From Dokdonella_A sp937902695 (GTDB taxonomy: Bacteria; Pseudomonadota; Gammaproteobacteria; Xanthomonadales; Rhodanobacteraceae): a DNA stretch of 7,431 bases. Under the pieces are notes generated by a model. That model did no database searches. It had not been told where the DNA came from and was given only the letters and a program-made list of their open reading frames with translations. Shown in pieces: positions 6,464 to 7,431 of this stretch. Both the position numbers and the translations under genes were made by a program. The stretch covers positions 1-7,431 of the forward strand of contig JBEHYO010000126.1 in the NCBI GenBank assembly GCA_048498135.1, in the 5' to 3' direction. How positions within the stretch are numbered: position 1 is the first letter of the stretch; every line of letters begins with the position of its first letter.

Positions 6464-6940
6464 TCAATGCGTTCCGGATAGCGTCCGTTCGCTCGGATAG
6501 GGCTCCTGCATCGCGGCAGCACCCGTCTCGATCAGCGACTTCAGGTTCGAGATCACCTTCGGCCATCCGCCGCCGACGGCCTCGATGAACTTCGACGGCT
6601 CGCGTTCGATCGTGTGCGTGATCGAAAGCTTCACTGCTGTTCCGCTCTGCTCGATCTCCATCGTGCAGAGCGACGGACCTTCGGCCTTGAGCTCCGGCTT
6701 CTTTTCCTGCTGCCAGCGGATGACGAGTCGGCGCGGCGGATCGGCTTCGACGATCTCGCCGGCATCGAGGACTTCGCCGCTGCTGGAGACGAGCTTCCAC
6801 GACGCGCCGGCACGCCACTCGCTCTCGCAATGACAGCCGAACCAATATTGCCTGGCGAACTCGGCGTCGGTCAGCGCGGACCACAGCTTCTCCGGCGTCG
6901 TGCGGATGTAGGTCACATAGACGAATGTCGATCTAGCCAT
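6464..6940 (-). CDS. SRPBCC family protein (AHSA1-like domain)
   Basis: A 158-residue soluble protein with the START/Bet v1-like fold, a deep hydrophobic pocket that binds small ligands. It follows the usual AHSA1-type pattern: FVYVTYIRTTPEKLWSALTD (residues 6-25) is the first strand and helix, FARQYWFG (28-35) follows, then a series of beta strands with LVIRWQ (72-77) and VKLSITHTIE (103-112). The last helix is about 116-140 (EAVGGGWPKVISNLKSLIET). The length is normal. GGAG lies seven bases before the ATG, inside the end of the ArsR gene. The first eight bases, ATGGCTAG, overlap the ArsR stop, so the two are coupled. Pairing of an ArsR-type repressor with an SRPBCC protein is very common in bacteria, but the ligand and physiological role are mostly unknown; CHC at 36-38 is not a known catalytic motif. 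I would call it ligand-binding rather than an Hsp90 activator. Confidence 0.9.
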   Translation of the reverse strand: MARSTFVYVTYIRTTPEKLWSALTDAEFARQYWFGCHCESEWRAGASWKLVSSSGEVLDAGEIVEADPPRRLVIRWQQEKKPELKAEGPSLCTMEIEQSGTAVKLSITHTIEREPSKFIEAVGGGWPKVISNLKSLIETGAAAMQEPYPSERTLSGTH

Positions 6941-7265
6941 TGCGTTTCTCCAGGTTCTGCTTGAGTTTCGAAAGCGCCTTGAGGCGCGGCTTTTCGAACT
7001 TCGCGATCCAGCGCTCGTAGATGTCCTGCAGCGGCATCGGGTTCAGGAAGTGCAGCTTTTCGCGGCCGCGCCAGACGACGGCGACGAGGTTCGCCGCTTC
7101 GAGCAGGTCGAGATGCTGCGTCACGCCCTGGCGCGTCATGTCGAGGTAGTCGCAGAGCTCGTTGAGCGTGCGGCCGTCGTGCGCGTGCAGGACGTCGAGC
7201 AGCCGGCGGCGGCTCGGGTCGGCGAGCGCCTTGAAAAGTACGTCATCGTGCCGGAGGTCCGCCAT
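6933..7265 (-). CDS. ArsR-family winged-helix transcriptional regulator
   Basis: A 110-residue DNA-binding repressor, normal length for the family. The N-terminal helices carry the typical DVLFKALADPSRRRLLDVL (residues 8-26). The helix-turn-helix lies at about 32-61, with recognition helix TRQGVTQHLDLLEAANLV (44-61). The wing VVWRGREKLHFLNP (63-76) follows, then a dimerisation helix. It lacks the metal-binding cysteine box of true arsenic or cadmium sensors (ELCDYL has a single cysteine, C38), so it should not be a metal sensor of the ArsR/SmtB classical type. It belongs to the group found next to SRPBCC genes. The ATG at 7265 starts the conserved region at once; no clear ribosome site precedes it and the leader from the predicted promoter is only about 20 bases. 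It probably represses its own operon through TTGC/GCAA repeats over that promoter. Its stop lies inside the SRPBCC start. Confidence 0.93.
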   Translation of the reverse strand: MADLRHDDVLFKALADPSRRRLLDVLHAHDGRTLNELCDYLDMTRQGVTQHLDLLEAANLVAVVWRGREKLHFLNPMPLQDIYERWIAKFEKPRLKALSKLKQNLEKRNG

Positions 7266-7271
7266 GCGTCA

Positions 7272-7320
7272 CATGCAATCGAATACTTGCATGAATTATA
7301 GGCAAGCAATTTGTTGCATG
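7272..7320. promoter_or_regulatory. TTGC/GCAA repeat cluster, candidate ArsR operator
   Basis: The heptamer TTGCATG occurs at 7287-7293 and 7314-7320, and its complement CATGCAA at 7272-7278, so 7272-7293 is a perfect 7-base inverted repeat with an 8-base spacer. In addition CTTGC (7286-7290) and GCAAG (7302-7306) form an inverted repeat with an 11-base spacer, centred on the -10 box. Binding here would block RNA polymerase, as expected for autorepression by the ArsR protein. Which pairing is the true operator is not decided by sequence. Confidence 0.55.
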
Positions 7321-7324
7321 TCAA
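7295..7324 (-). promoter_or_regulatory. Sigma70-type promoter of the ArsR-SRPBCC operon
   Basis: On the minus strand a perfect -35 box TTGACA (7324-7319) and a perfect -10 box TATAAT (7300-7295) are separated by 18 bases, one more than the optimum. Transcription would start near 7288, leaving a leader of about 22 bases before the ArsR ATG. The AT-rich patch stands out against the GC-rich surroundings. A promoter this close to consensus fits a gene pair held off by a repressor. Confidence 0.85.
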
Positions 7325-7326
7325 CC

Positions 7327-7364
7327 AAAAAAGAGCCGCCGCACCGCGGGAGCGGTGCGGCGGC
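7327..7364 (-). terminator. Intrinsic terminator of the gene at the right edge
   Basis: A perfect 13-base-pair GC-rich stem (7335-7347 with 7352-7364) and a 4-base loop are followed, on the minus strand, by TCTTTTTT (7334-7327). It begins 12 bases after the stop of the edge gene. It ends two bases before the -35 box of the next promoter, so it insulates the ArsR operon from upstream transcription. Confidence 0.92.
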
Positions 7365-7376
7365 ATCAAGCATTGC

Positions 7377-7431
7377 TCAGTATGTGAGGTTGACGGCCTC
7401 GATGACGTGGAAGTCCGGGAAGCCGAGGTCG
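7377..7431 (-). CDS. C-terminal end of a minus-strand gene, possibly an outer-membrane protein (5' part outside window)
   Basis: Only 17 codons and a TGA stop (7379-7377) are visible, reading DLGFPDFHVIEAVNLTY. The presence of a strong intrinsic terminator right after the stop supports that this is a real gene end. The last residues alternate hydrophobic and polar and end in an aromatic (VNLTY), as in the last strand of outer-membrane beta-barrels such as TonB-dependent receptors. That is a weak clue from a very short stretch, so the product is not identified. Confidence 0.6.
   Translation of the reverse strand, partial: DLGFPDFHVIEAVNLTY

Noticed and set aside
1..7431. Search for a defence system, mobile element, CRISPR array or tRNA
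   Set aside because: No transposase, integrase, direct-repeat array, nuclease or helicase gene, or tRNA-like cloverleaf was seen; the genes look like ordinary chromosomal content.

Overview
The window looks like chromosomal DNA of a GC-rich Gram-negative bacterium, most likely a proteobacterium. The evidence is the strong G/C bias at third codon positions, secreted proteins with Sec signals, a HupE-type membrane protein, and a right-edge gene whose product ends in an aromatic residue like an outer-membrane barrel. I cannot name a genus from the sequence. It holds seven complete genes and two cut by the window edges. I see no rRNA, tRNA, CRISPR array, insertion sequence or phage gene.

Left part, plus strand: the C-terminal part of a zinc metalloprotease of the DUF5117/DUF4953 metzincin type (1-1452), then a small VOC (glyoxalase/bleomycin-resistance fold) protein starting at 1482. 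The VOC frame runs on to 2024 and overlaps, tail to tail, the complete minus-strand gene for an SMR guanidinium exporter of the Gdx/SugE type (1877-2197).

Centre, minus strand: a tightly packed three-gene cassette read from 6228 down to 2343. It encodes a secreted DUF3604 (PHP-like) protein, a membrane-anchored parvulin-type peptidyl-prolyl isomerase that starts on a GTG overlapping the DUF3604 stop, and a HupE/UreJ-family membrane protein that starts 5 bases after the isomerase stop. All three products should act at or outside the inner membrane. The likely picture is an envelope module in which a metal-dependent secreted enzyme is served by a folding factor and a putative metal (or other solute) transporter; its substrate is unknown. 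An inverted repeat about 100 bases upstream of the first gene is a candidate regulator site.

Right part, minus strand: a two-gene ArsR repressor-SRPBCC/AHSA1 operon (7265 down to 6464) with an 8-base gene overlap. It is driven by a perfect-consensus sigma70-type promoter (TTGACA, 18-base spacer, TATAAT) covered by TTGC/GCAA repeats. Directly upstream lies a strong intrinsic terminator for the gene that enters from the right edge, of which only the last 17 codons and stop are visible.

Most of the content belongs to known families. The parts most worth following up are the DUF3604-isomerase-HupE cassette with its upstream box, the compact ArsR control region, and the unusual VOC/gdx overlap.
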